From Thermaerobacillus caldiproteolyticus (GTDB lineage Bacteria; Bacillota; Bacilli; Bacillales; Anoxybacillaceae): a stretch of 64,000 nt of DNA. Below are positions 46,466 to 58,416 of the stretch, piece after piece. A program made the translations under genes and the position numbers. The notes beneath the pieces are model-generated. The model ran no database searches, was not told where the DNA came from, and saw only the letters and a list, made by a program, of their open reading frames with translations. The first letter of the stretch is position 1; each line of letters begins with the position of its first letter. The stretch is from NCBI RefSeq assembly GCF_013761245.1, contig NZ_JACDUT010000002.1, positions 62,001-126,000 on the forward strand, in the 5' to 3' direction.

Positions 46466-46658
46466 CTTCTTCTGCTAATTCGATATGACCTGCGGCAATT
46501 TCCTCTAACGCTTTTCCAACAAATTTTTTTGATACAGGATTTTCAATCGTCAAATCTTCCTTTTCTTGCAATTGACGTGCCCGTTTAGCAGCAACAGTCA
46601 CAAGCGTGTATTTCGAATCCAATTTTTCCATTAGTAAATCGATGGAAGGATACAGCAT
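46458..46658 (-). CDS. rpoZ: RNA polymerase omega subunit
   Basis: 66-residue omega subunit, which supports assembly of the beta' subunit. [31 protein letters not shown] and [13 protein letters not shown] are typical. It begins 3 bp after gmk, with GGAGG within the gmk end. Its last codons form one arm of a terminator. The gmk-rpoZ pair is widely conserved. Confidence 0.96.
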   Translation of the reverse strand: MLYPSIDLLMEKLDSKYTLVTVAAKRARQLQEKEDLTIENPVSKKFVGKALEEIAAGHIELAEEEK

Positions 46659-46661
46659 ACT

Positions 46662-47282
<621 letters not shown>

Positions 47283-47289
47283 CTAAACC

Positions 47290-47553
47290 CTACCCTTCCT
47301 CCGATAAATCATCACGTTCATATAGACGGTGTGCGACCGTTTCCGGCTGCACGGAAGACAATATAACATGATCGCTATCCATTATAATGACCGCACGCGT
47401 TCTTCTTCCATGGGTCGCATCGACTAGTTTTCCGCTCTCTCTTGCGTCTTGAATAATTCGTTTAATCGGAGCGGAATCAGGATTGACAATCGAGATAATA
47501 CGGGCGGCTGAAACCATATTTCCATAGCCGATATTCACTAATTTAATACCCAT
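47290..47553 (-). CDS. remA: RemA (YlzA), matrix gene regulator
   Basis: 87-residue small DNA-binding protein that activates extracellular matrix operons and osmoprotection genes in B. subtilis. [37 protein letters not shown] and [20 protein letters not shown] match the family. The ATG at 47553 has GGAGG ten bases upstream and was preferred over 47589. It is located between the yicC-like gene and gmk. Confidence 0.95.
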   Translation of the reverse strand: MGIKLVNIGYGNMVSAARIISIVNPDSAPIKRIIQDARESGKLVDATHGRRTRAVIIMDSDHVILSSVQPETVAHRLYERDDLSEEG

Positions 47554-47607
47554 GAAAGAAATCCTCCTACCATAAAATTGTTGCCGCAACTTGACGGTTA
47601 TAAACAG

Positions 47608-48483
47608 TTACTCTATATTTTGCACTTGCTCTTTTACTTTTTCAAGTGCGCTTTTCATCTCTACCACTTGTGCAGCGATGCGGCTATCGTTCGCTTTCGA
47701 ACCGATCGTATTGATCTCGCGATTTAGCTCTTGCACTAAAAAGTCAAGCTTGCGTCCAATCGGTTCGGTCTTATGTAATGTGTCCACAAACTGCTCCAAA
47801 TGACTATCAATTCGTTTTAATTCTTCATTAATATCCGCTTTTTCCGCGAAAATAGCCACTTCCGTCAAAATGCGTGTCTCATCAACCGCCCCTTGCACAA
47901 GTTCATCGATTCGCTTCATTAGCCGCTCGCGATATTGTTCTGTCACTTCAGGAGCCCACGTACGAATATTGCGCACACATTGTGTCATCATCGCAAGCTG
48001 CTCATGAATATCATTCAATAGCGCTTGTCCTTCCTGACGGCGCATCTCTGTTAACTGTTGAGCCGCTTCTTCAGCAGCTGCAATGACCAATTGTTCAATC
48101 TCTTCATTTCCCGTCTCTTCTTCAATCACTTCGGTCGCTCCTTCAAGCTGGAACAGTTGCCCAAGCGTAATACGATCTTGCAGAGAAAAACGCTCATTCG
48201 CTTCCTGCAAGCGCTCATAGTATTCATCAATTAATTGCCAATCAACTTGTAATTTTCTTTTTATTAATCCTTCTCCTTCGACATTGACAAAAACTTCGAC
48301 TCTGCCTCTTTTCACGTACTGTAAAATCACTTTTTTTATTTTATCCTCAAAGACGAGCCATTGTCTAGGGATCCGAACAGAAATTTCGCAAAAACGATGA
48401 TTGACCGATTTCATTTCTACCGTTACATTCATATGTTCATTCGCTTTTTTGCTTCGTCCAAAGCCTGTCATGCTGTAAACCAT
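47608..48483 (-). CDS. yloC: YicC/YloC family endoribonuclease
   Basis: 291-residue YicC-family protein (YSMTGFGRSKKANEHMNVTV N-terminus, EMKSVNHRFCEISVRIPRQ, and the C-terminal DUF1732-like GRKLDFLVQELNREINTIGS followed by SALEKVKEQVQNIE). Family members have been described as endoribonucleases that act on small RNAs. The ATG at 48483 with GGGTG was chosen. It is the first gene of the remA-gmk-rpoZ group and follows the yloB terminator. Confidence 0.93.
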   Translation of the reverse strand: MVYSMTGFGRSKKANEHMNVTVEMKSVNHRFCEISVRIPRQWLVFEDKIKKVILQYVKRGRVEVFVNVEGEGLIKRKLQVDWQLIDEYYERLQEANERFSLQDRITLGQLFQLEGATEVIEEETGNEEIEQLVIAAAEEAAQQLTEMRRQEGQALLNDIHEQLAMMTQCVRNIRTWAPEVTEQYRERLMKRIDELVQGAVDETRILTEVAIFAEKADINEELKRIDSHLEQFVDTLHKTEPIGRKLDFLVQELNREINTIGSKANDSRIAAQVVEMKSALEKVKEQVQNIE

Positions 48484-48521
48484 ATTATCACACCCAATTA
48501 TATTAACATCCAAAAAGAAAA

Positions 48522-48546
48522 GGTCATAGAGTGGTCCTCTATCACC
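48522..48546 (-). terminator. Intrinsic terminator after yloB
   Basis: GGTCATAGAG and CTCTATCACC pair with one mismatch around TGGTC, then CTTTTCTTTTT on the minus strand. Confidence 0.75.
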
Positions 48547-48571
48547 TTGATTATTATATCATATTTTTTCA

Positions 48572-51244
48572 TCATTTTCTTGTAAAAAACGAACCGGCAA
48601 ATAAAAATGTCGGTAATGCCGCTAATCCCACGATTAATACCCAATCAAGCAGGATAATCGGAACCGTATGGAAAATCCCTTGTAGCGGCGGATAATAAAT
48701 AACGACAAGTAGCAACAAGACGGATAGTAACACAGCTCCAACGAGATACAGATTGCCAAAAGGATTACGGTCAAAAATCGAACGTTCACAGCGGCAATCA
48801 AAAACATGAATTAATTGAGCCATCACTAACGTCGCGAACGCAACCGTTTGAGCATATACAAGATTATTTTCGCCTCGCTCATAAACAGTCATAAACGCCG
48901 CGAGCGTCACGATTCCAATGATGAACCCACGGCTCACAATTTTCCAACCAAGCCCGCGGGCAAATACTCCTTCCTTCGGATGGCGGGGCTTCCGTTTCAT
49001 CACATTTTCTTCCGCTTGATCAAGCCCTAACGCCATCGCTGGAAGCCCATCAGTGACAAGGTTGACCCATAAAATTTGAATCGGCACAAGAGGTAACGGC
49101 AATGCGAGAAGCATCGCAAACAACATCACTAAAATTTCCCCGACGTTGGAAGCAAGCAAGTAACGAATAAATTTGCGAATGTTTTCGTAAATGTTTCTTC
49201 CTTCTTGAATCGCGGCTTGAATGGTGGCAAAGTTGTCGTCTAACAGTATAAGCGAGGCCGCTTCTTTGGCAACATCAGTACCCGACTGCCCCATCGCGAC
49301 TCCAATATCTGCCGCCTTAATCGCCGGCGCGTCGTTCACGCCATCACCGGTCATCGCCACGATATGTCCCCTTCTTTGGAACGCTTTGACAATTTTCAAT
49401 TTATGTTCCGGCGATACGCGAGCAAACACATAAATATCATCAACGACTTGCTCTAACTCATCAATGGAAAGCCGCGCCAAGGTTTGACCGTCCATCACTT
49501 TTCCGCTGTTCGGCAAAACCCCTAATTGCCGTGCAATCGCCTTGGCGGTTAACACATGGTCACCGGTAACCATCACCGTTTTAATTCCCGCTTCTTTACA
49601 TTGTTGTACCGCTTTTTTGACTTCGGGACGCGGCGGGTCGATCATCCCTTGAATGCCCAAGAAAATTAATTCCTTTTCCGCTTCTTTTTCCGATGCAATT
49701 CGTTCATGGGCTCGCAATGGACGATAAGCAATCGCAATGGTGCGAAGCGCTTGATTCGCCATTGTGTGAATGACGTCTTGTACCGTTTTTCTCCAAGCCA
49801 TTGTCATCATTTGCTCTCGACCGTTCCACCATATATGCCCGCTCACTTGCAACAACACATCAGGAGCGCCTTTTGTCACAATAAACCGTCTGCCCGCTCC
49901 GTCTTTAACGATGACGGTCATCATTTTTCGCTCGGAATCAAATGGGAATTCCTGTTCAATGATAAATTCGCTCTCTACTCTCTCTTTTGTCAGCCCTGCT
50001 TTCATCGCCGCAACAAGCAGCGCGCCTTCCGTTGGATCCCCCTCAATGTAACGACGCTTCCCCTTTTCCTTTATTTGTGAATTGTTACAAACTGCCCCAA
50101 ATGTTAGCAACTGCTGTAATGAGGTTTCTTTTTTGGTATCAATAGTGCGGCCGTTTTCATAAAACTGTCCTGCCAGTTCAAGCCCCGTCCCGCTGACCGT
50201 CCAGTTTCTTCCGCTCGCCCATATGTGCGTGACGGTCATCATATTTTCTGTCATCGTACCCGTTTTATCGGAACAAATGACAGATGCACACCCTAGCGTT
50301 TCGACCGCTGGTAATTTACGAACGATCGCGTTTTTCTTAATCATTCGCTGTACACCCAGCGCGAGAGCAATCGTCACAATTGCCGGTAATCCTTCTGGAA
50401 TCGCCGCGACCGCTAATGAAACGCCAGCTAAAAACATTTCATAAATATCGTGCCCTTGAATGACACCAATTCCTACAACAAGAACGGTCAAAAGCAGCGC
50501 AACAACAATTAAAATCTTACCTAATTGCTCTAGTTTCCGTTGCAGCGGAGTCATAACCGTATCCGCTTCTTGGAGAAGGTTCGCAATTTGTCCCATCGCT
50601 GTTTTCATTCCCGTCGCGATAACAATGCCGACGCCACTTCCCCTTGTCACTAATGTCCCCATAAACGCCATATTATGTAAATCACCGATAGCTGCATGCT
50701 CATTCGCAAGCGGAACGGCTGATTTGGCCGTCGGAACTGATTCTCCTGTTAATGCCGATTCCTCAATTTCTAATCCTTTTGCATCGATTAAGCGAACGTC
50801 CGCGCCGATGCGGTCACCGCTCGAAAATTTCACAACATCCCCGACGACAAGCTCTTGCGAACGGACCTTTACCCACTCTCCATCACGCAATACCATCGCC
50901 TGCGGTGCCGATAATTGTTTGAGCGCCTCTAGCGATTTCTCAGCACGTCGCTCTTGGAAAAAACCTAAAAATGCGTTCATAATGACAATGACAATAATGG
51001 CAATTGCATCGACATACTCACCAAGCAGCCCAGAAATCACCGTGGCAATCAATAACACAAGCACCATAAAATCTTTAAACTGACCTAAAAATAATCGAAG
51101 CGCAGACTGCTTTTTCGCCTCTTTTAACTCATTATAGCCAAACCGTTTTAGTCTCTTTTTCGCTTCATCGGTCGTTAAACCTTTGGCGATATTCGTATTC
51201 GTTTCCTTTGCTACATCATTTGATGTAAGCATATGCCATTGCAT
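48572..51244 (-). CDS. yloB: P-type Ca2+-transporting ATPase YloB
   Basis: 890-residue type IIA P-type ATPase, SERCA-like. An N-terminal cation-ATPase domain is followed by membrane helices, [13 protein letters not shown] in the actuator domain, [20 protein letters not shown] in M4 (Ca2+ site), the phosphorylated Asp in [15 protein letters not shown], nucleotide-binding [28 protein letters not shown] and a C-terminal membrane block. In B. subtilis the homologue is a Ca2+ pump expressed in sporulation. The start has GGGAGGG upstream. Confidence 0.95.
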   Translation of the reverse strand: MQWHMLTSNDVAKETNTNIAKGLTTDEAKKRLKRFGYNELKEAKKQSALRLFLGQFKDFMVLVLLIATVISGLLGEYVDAIAIIVIVIMNAFLGFFQERRAEKSLEALKQLSAPQAMVLRDGEWVKVRSQELVVGDVVKFSSGDRIGADVRLIDAKGLEIEESALTGESVPTAKSAVPLANEHAAIGDLHNMAFMGTLVTRGSGVGIVIATGMKTAMGQIANLLQEADTVMTPLQRKLEQLGKILIVVALLLTVLVVGIGVIQGHDIYEMFLAGVSLAVAAIPEGLPAIVTIALALGVQRMIKKNAIVRKLPAVETLGCASVICSDKTGTMTENMMTVTHIWASGRNWTVSGTGLELAGQFYENGRTIDTKKETSLQQLLTFGAVCNNSQIKEKGKRRYIEGDPTEGALLVAAMKAGLTKERVESEFIIEQEFPFDSERKMMTVIVKDGAGRRFIVTKGAPDVLLQVSGHIWWNGREQMMTMAWRKTVQDVIHTMANQALRTIAIAYRPLRAHERIASEKEAEKELIFLGIQGMIDPPRPEVKKAVQQCKEAGIKTVMVTGDHVLTAKAIARQLGVLPNSGKVMDGQTLARLSIDELEQVVDDIYVFARVSPEHKLKIVKAFQRRGHIVAMTGDGVNDAPAIKAADIGVAMGQSGTDVAKEAASLILLDDNFATIQAAIQEGRNIYENIRKFIRYLLASNVGEILVMLFAMLLALPLPLVPIQILWVNLVTDGLPAMALGLDQAEENVMKRKPRHPKEGVFARGLGWKIVSRGFIIGIVTLAAFMTVYERGENNLVYAQTVAFATLVMAQLIHVFDCRCERSIFDRNPFGNLYLVGAVLLSVLLLLVVIYYPPLQGIFHTVPIILLDWVLIVGLAALPTFLFAGSFFTRK

Positions 51245-51284
51245 TCACTTCATCCCTCCCTCTTCGCTTTTCTATGAAAGCTTA

Positions 51285-51313
51285 TTCAGACATGTCCAAA
51301 AAAATGATATGAT
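51285..51313 (+). promoter_or_regulatory. Candidate sigma-A promoter of rqcH
   Basis: Plus-strand TTCAGA (51285-51290) and TATGAT (51308-51313), 17 bp apart, with an extended TGA before the -10 box. It lies in the yloB-rqcH divergent gap. Confidence 0.55.
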
Positions 51314-51350
51314 ATTCAATGAAACAAAAAGATAAGGAAAGGTGTTTTCC

Positions 51351-53063
51351 ATGTCATTTGACGGAGTGTTTACCTATGCTATGACAAAAGAACTAAAAGA
51401 AGCGCTAGAAGGAGGGCGCATTACAAAAATTCATCAACCGTTTAAACATGAGCTCATATTGCAAATTCGCTCGCATGGGCAAAACCATAAATTGCTGTTA
51501 TCGGCGCATCCAAGCTATGCGCGCGTTCATCTTACGAAAGAAACGTATGACAATCCAGCCGAACCGCCGATGTTTTGCATGCTTCTTCGCAAACATTTAG
51601 AAGGAAGCATCATTGAATCCATTCATCAAGTTGATTTTGACCGCATTATTATTATCGAAGCCAAAGGGCGAAATGAAATCGGCGATGTGCACACAAAGCA
51701 ACTTATTATCGAAATTATGGGACGGCACAGCAATGTCATTTTAGTCGAAAAAGAAACGAATACAATTATTGACAGCATGAAACATCTCTCTCCTGCCGTC
51801 AACCGTTATCGAACCGTCTTGCCGGGACATCCGTACGTCGCACCACCGACTCACGGAAAAATCAATCCGTTAGAAGCAACGGAAGAGATGATCATCAAAA
51901 AATTAGATTTTCACGCTGGAAAATTAGCAGAACAACTCGTGGCGACGTTTGCCGGCATTTCCCCCCTCCTTGCAAAAGAAGCAGTATTTCGCGCGGGACT
52001 GGCGAACCGAACGACACTACCAAAAAGCTTTGTCGCGTTAATGGAAGACGTGCGGATGAATCGGTTTGCTCCATGCATTTACACGAATCACGAAAAAGAA
52101 TGGTTTTACGTGCTGCCGCTTACGCACATAAAGGGAGAAACGAAACGATTTGGCACGCTCAGCGACATGCTCGACCGCTTTTATTTTGGAAAAGCAGAAC
52201 GTAATCGCGTCAAACAGCAAGCACATGACCTAGAGCGGTTCGTCATCAACGAAAAAGCGAAAAACGAAAAAAAGTTAAACAAGTTGGAACAAACATTGCA
52301 AGAGGCAAAAAATGCAGAGCAATATCGGCTTTACGGGGAATTATTGACAGCGAACTTATATGCAATGAAGCGCGGCCTGCAAGAAATCGAAGTCATCAAC
52401 TATTATGACGAACAAGGTCGTACAATCACGATTCCGCTTGATCCGCAAAAGTCGCCGTCTGACAATGCCCAACATTACTTTCAAAAATATCAAAAAGCGA
52501 AAAATTCGCTTCATATTGTGCAAGAGCAAATTGAGCGCACAAAGCAAGAGATTGATTATTTTGAAACGCTTCTCCAACAACTCGAATCCGCTGCTCCGAA
52601 AGATATTGAGGAAATTCGCGAGGAGTTAATCGAACAAGGATATTTGCGGGCACGGCCGACAAAACACATGAAAAAACAAAAACAAAGAAAAATTGAACTT
52701 GAACGCTATGTTTCAAGCGATGGAACAGAAATTCTTGTCGGCAAAAACAATAAGCAAAACGACTATTTAACAACAAAGCTAGCACATAAAGATGACATCT
52801 GGCTGCACACGAAAGACATCCCGGGTTCGCACGTCGTCATTCGCAGCAAAAACCCGTCGGAACAAACGATTATCGAAGCCGCCCACCTTGCTGCCTACTT
52901 TAGTAAAGCGCGACAGTCCAGCTCCGTTCCTGTTGACTACACGCGCATCCGCTACGTCAAAAAACCGAGCGGCGCCAAACCGGGCTATGTCATTTACGAA
53001 AACCAACAAACAATCTATGTCACACCGGATGAAGATTTGGTGATTAAGATGAAAAAACAATAA
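51351..53063 (+). CDS. rqcH: RqcH (YloA/FbpA), ribosome quality control factor
   Basis: 570-residue NEMF-family protein that binds stalled 50S-peptidyl-tRNA complexes and adds C-terminal alanine tails. The NFACT-N domain contains the essential Asp97-Arg98 pair (in [13 protein letters not shown]); a helix-hairpin-helix part, a coiled coil (about 280-430) and the NFACT-R domain ([17 protein letters not shown]) follow. The ATG at 51351 with AAAGGTG was preferred over 51342. It was first named as fibronectin-binding protein. The plus-strand orientation is as in B. subtilis. Confidence 0.95.
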   Translation: MSFDGVFTYAMTKELKEALEGGRITKIHQPFKHELILQIRSHGQNHKLLLSAHPSYARVHLTKETYDNPAEPPMFCMLLRKHLEGSIIESIHQVDFDRIIIIEAKGRNEIGDVHTKQLIIEIMGRHSNVILVEKETNTIIDSMKHLSPAVNRYRTVLPGHPYVAPPTHGKINPLEATEEMIIKKLDFHAGKLAEQLVATFAGISPLLAKEAVFRAGLANRTTLPKSFVALMEDVRMNRFAPCIYTNHEKEWFYVLPLTHIKGETKRFGTLSDMLDRFYFGKAERNRVKQQAHDLERFVINEKAKNEKKLNKLEQTLQEAKNAEQYRLYGELLTANLYAMKRGLQEIEVINYYDEQGRTITIPLDPQKSPSDNAQHYFQKYQKAKNSLHIVQEQIERTKQEIDYFETLLQQLESAAPKDIEEIREELIEQGYLRARPTKHMKKQKQRKIELERYVSSDGTEILVGKNNKQNDYLTTKLAHKDDIWLHTKDIPGSHVVIRSKNPSEQTIIEAAHLAAYFSKARQSSSVPVDYTRIRYVKKPSGAKPGYVIYENQQTIYVTPDEDLVIKMKKQ

Positions 53064-53066
53064 TAC

Positions 53067-53103
53067 AACAATACCTCCCCATTCCTTTTTGGGAGGTATT
53101 GTT
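53067..53103 (+). terminator. Hairpin after rqcH
   Basis: AACAATACCTCCC and GGGAGGTATTGTT form a perfect 13-bp stem around an 11-base loop just after the rqcH stop. The T-run that follows is poor on the plus strand. Confidence 0.75.
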
Positions 53104-53319
53104 CTATACAAATGATACTTGTTCTATCTCTTGTATTGGAGATTTAGGTAAATCAATGTTTAACATTCCCTTTGATATACGTTTGGTTGCTTCAGCTAAC
53201 TTTTTTAGTGGATGAAGTAACGCCTTGTTTATAAACCAAGTACAAAAATAACGAGAAAGTTAACCAAACTAGCAAAGAGGTTTTCGTGTAGAAAATAATA
53301 AACACGATTCTTTACATGA
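53104..53319 (-). pseudogene. Frameshifted remnant of a sensor kinase (TM-HAMP region)
   Basis: No intact reading frame, but three neighbouring minus-strand frames give a plausible protein in order: a membrane segment TSLLVWLTFSLFLYLVY, then ALLHPLKKLAEATKRISKG, the pattern of a HAMP linker, then IDLPKSPIQEIEQVSFV. At least two frame changes are needed. An in-frame stop follows a possible ATG near 53319. No kinase domain remains. A remnant of a membrane-bound histidine kinase is the simplest reading; a chemoreceptor is possible. Confidence 0.5.
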
Positions 53320-53450
53320 AGCTGGCTTATCAGTGTCTGACCTCACGTACATTTCACAATATATATCCCGATGTTATAACCTATATATTTTGTTGAGGTG
53401 TCTGGCACTTTGCTTTTGGGTTAGCCTCCTGAGGAAAATAAGTATATACT

Positions 53451-55007
53451 TTAATACATGTTCCCATTCTCATCCTTATAAATAGTCTGAATAAAGGTGC
53501 GCTCAAATGGCTTACCATCTAATGTCTCCCCCTTGATGTCGAGTGTTAAATGATAGACGCCTGCTTCGGTTTGTTTTGGAATCACGATTTCGTCATGCGC
53601 TGACAATGAAGCTTTTTCTTTTAGTTTCTTTCCTTTCTTTTTCCCTGGATTGTTTTCCTTAGCTACAAAATCAAGGCTGTATTCCATGTTCATTTGTTTC
53701 ATTTTAATTTTAGTGCCATCCGTTTCTATGACCCATTTGTTTTTATTGTTTTTTGGTTTTAGTTTTATGCTTTTGGTTAAGTCTGAATCGAACGTAGCAA
53801 CGAGTAGATAGGCACTTGTACCATCAGCTTTCGCTTGAATGGTCCATTCCCCAGGCATTGGTTGATTGATTACTGCTACGTGATTCCACGCCCCTTGAAA
53901 AACGTCTTCCTCTTGTTGATATACGGCAACGGGTACGTTCACCAGTTGATGGTCAGGGCTTATCATCGTTAACGTGTCAACCGGTTGATCACTCATCCAG
54001 TTAATTGTTAACGTGCGTACGTTACTTTCAACGGCAAAGTTTTCAACAGCCGTTTGTTGAAAGCTTCCCCCTCTTATCACGTGAGAGCCATCTTCATCCG
54101 ATTCCAATCCTTTTTCCGGAAATAAGAAAGTCGTTTGAATGGAAGAGCTTATAGCCCTATTGGTCGTCAAAAAAGGTTTAAAAATCGAGAACGTAGATGA
54201 TCCATATTTGATAGTCGAGTGATCCCAATCCCCTACCTGTAACATCTGCCCATTTGGCAAGTACGCATTCGCCACTGTGACAGCGCCATCATTTGTTCCG
54301 TACTGAGATAAATAAAGCCCACCCCAATATAGCGAGGAACCGAACGAACCCCATTTCGTTCCCGCTAACGTATAATAGTTATTTTTATTCACATTTGCGT
54401 GATGATCAGTAATTGAACGAAAATAGTTCATATAAGACGTCTGTAAAGAATACGTACCATCGCTTTTTGATCCAAGGATATCAGCAAGCCAACTAGCCCA
54501 ACTGCTGTATGCTAGGTCTGCTAATTGAGAACCATAGTGCGGACTTCCTAACGTAATCACATTAGAAACGTAAGGATACGCATTGTAATGAACCAAAGCC
54601 GTTTGCGCGTCAATGCCTCCTTTACTATGAGTAACAAGCACTAGTTTTTTACCGAAATAATTGTAAATTTCCTGGATTTTCGCGGCTAACAAACTTCCAT
54701 TGTCCCACATGTCCTCCGAAGTTCCACCTGAATCGTATAACTCCAAAAAAGCCGTTTGATATCCATTGTTATAAGCAGTCTCGTACATATCGTTGTTGTC
54801 ATACCATGTACTTGCGGAACTATTTAACCCTTGAACGAACAAAATCACGGGGGCATCAGGAATCAAATGGTCAGGCGTTGAACCAATGTACCAGGTTCCC
54901 GGTGCTCCGCCAGAACCAGGATTTGTAAATTTACCAGCATCAGCAGGAGTAGCTACCACCGCCATCACAAGAAACCATACGAAAAGGAACGAAAAAACCT
55001 TTTTCAA
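53451..55007 (-). CDS. Secreted serine hydrolase, lipase/esterase-like
   Basis: 518-residue exported protein. The signal peptide covers about residues 1-24 (VFSFLFVWFLVMAVVAT, cut near ADA). The alpha/beta-hydrolase domain has an oxyanion loop FVQGLNSSASTWYD, the nucleophile Ser128 in LVTHSKGGIDA, and likely Asp240 (YGTNDGAV) and His263 (DWDHSTIKYG). After about residue 290 a beta-rich C-terminal domain follows, with a lysine-rich KKKGKKLKEK stretch near residue 460. Translation begins at TTG behind AAGGAGG. It has no neighbour that suggests substrate; lipase, esterase or polyester depolymerase are all possible. Confidence 0.85.
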   Translation of the reverse strand: MKKVFSFLFVWFLVMAVVATPADAGKFTNPGSGGAPGTWYIGSTPDHLIPDAPVILFVQGLNSSASTWYDNNDMYETAYNNGYQTAFLELYDSGGTSEDMWDNGSLLAAKIQEIYNYFGKKLVLVTHSKGGIDAQTALVHYNAYPYVSNVITLGSPHYGSQLADLAYSSWASWLADILGSKSDGTYSLQTSYMNYFRSITDHHANVNKNNYYTLAGTKWGSFGSSLYWGGLYLSQYGTNDGAVTVANAYLPNGQMLQVGDWDHSTIKYGSSTFSIFKPFLTTNRAISSSIQTTFLFPEKGLESDEDGSHVIRGGSFQQTAVENFAVESNVRTLTINWMSDQPVDTLTMISPDHQLVNVPVAVYQQEEDVFQGAWNHVAVINQPMPGEWTIQAKADGTSAYLLVATFDSDLTKSIKLKPKNNKNKWVIETDGTKIKMKQMNMEYSLDFVAKENNPGKKKGKKLKEKASLSAHDEIVIPKQTEAGVYHLTLDIKGETLDGKPFERTFIQTIYKDENGNMY

Positions 55008-55375
55008 TCAGGCAACCTCCTTCATCTGAAATTCGCATTTAATCACGTTAATAAAGCTATTTGAAGGACATTGAGGATATGTCAAAAATTTAATGATTTT
55101 AACCAGTATCTTTAAATGTTGGGTGAACTAATTTTGTTTCCTTTTGAAACTTTGTTCTTTTGTTTTGTCTATCGCTTTTTTGTTCAGAAGGAAAATAAAT
55201 TTCTTTTAATCCTATACTTGAGCTTCTTTAATCATGGACACTTCTATTTTTGGATTTTGTAAAATTTATTTTATAATTAAGAAAAAGAAAGAGAGCGCTT
55301 TTCTCCATACAAACGCCCTCTTAAGAAGATGGAATCACCGTTAATACCTTCTATCTGTTTTGGAGGAAAGTCCAT
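55008..55375. other. Gap between pyrE and the hydrolase
   Basis: The gap contains the pyr operon terminator (55289-55322) and AT-rich sequence. A TTGACA lies on the minus strand near 55079-55084 without a convincing -10 box at 17 bp, so the hydrolase promoter is unresolved. No gene is seen. Confidence 0.6.
55289..55322 (-). terminator. Intrinsic terminator after the pyr operon
   Basis: Minus strand: AAGAGGGCG pairs with CGCTCTCTT (one G-U pair), then TCTTTTTCTT. It lies about 50 bp after the pyrE stop codon. Confidence 0.8.
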
Positions 55376-56016
55376 TCAACTTAGTCGTTGTGACTCCTCT
55401 CTATTCCACTCTTCTGGATTTTCCCGCCATTTTCGCAATGTCGCAATGTCTTCCTCCGTAATGACACCCATCTCCACCGCTGTTTCAATGAGGGTGTCAT
55501 AATCAGTAAGCGTGTAGACAGCAACGTCATTTTCAGCAAAGGATTGTTTTCCTTTTTCAAGGCCATATGTAAAAATGGCAACGACACCGAGCACATCACA
55601 TCCTTCTTTCCGCAATGCACGAACGGTATTCAAGGAGCTGCCTCCTGTAGAAATTAAATCTTCAACGACAACGACCTTTTGGCCTTTTTCCACTTTTCCT
55701 TCAATTTGTTTTCCTTTTCCATGCCCTTTTGCTTGGCTGCGCACGTAGCACATCGGCAAGGCTAGGCGCTCGCTTACCCAAGCGGCATGTGGAATGCCTG
55801 CGGTTGCCGTTCCGGCGATCACTTGGACGTCTGGAAAATGCGTGCGAATCAGATTCATTAGCCCATCGGCAATCGTGCTTCTTACGTTTGGATAAGCTAA
55901 CGTAAGCCGATTGTCGCAATAAATCGGTGATTTTATTCCGGATGACCATGTAAATGGTTCATTCGGTTGTAAAGATACCGCACCGATTTGCAGTAAATGT
56001 GCCCCGATTTCTTTTT

Positions 56017-56020
<4 letters not shown>
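55376..56020 (-). CDS. pyrE: Orotate phosphoribosyltransferase
   Basis: 214-residue enzyme that joins orotate to PRPP, forming OMP. The PRPP site is [40 protein letters not shown] and [17 protein letters not shown] (catalytic loop) are typical. The ATG at 56020 overlaps the pyrF stop (ATGA). It is the last gene of the pyr operon. Confidence 0.97.

Positions 56021-58415
<2,395 letters not shown>

Positions 58416-58416
<1 letters not shown>

Larger units (their letters stand above)
53064..53450. other. Gap between rqcH and the secreted hydrolase
   Basis: The stretch holds the rqcH hairpin, the sensor-kinase-like remnant, and two related GTGTCTG/TGAGGT words (53335-53347 and 53396-53410). The part next to the hydrolase stop is AT-rich and shows no clear terminator on the minus strand. 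Confidence 0.6.

Noticed and set aside
48484-48571. TATAAT before the yicC-like gene as its promoter
   Set aside because: The box lies only about 14 bases from the start codon and has no good -35 box, leaving too short a leader.
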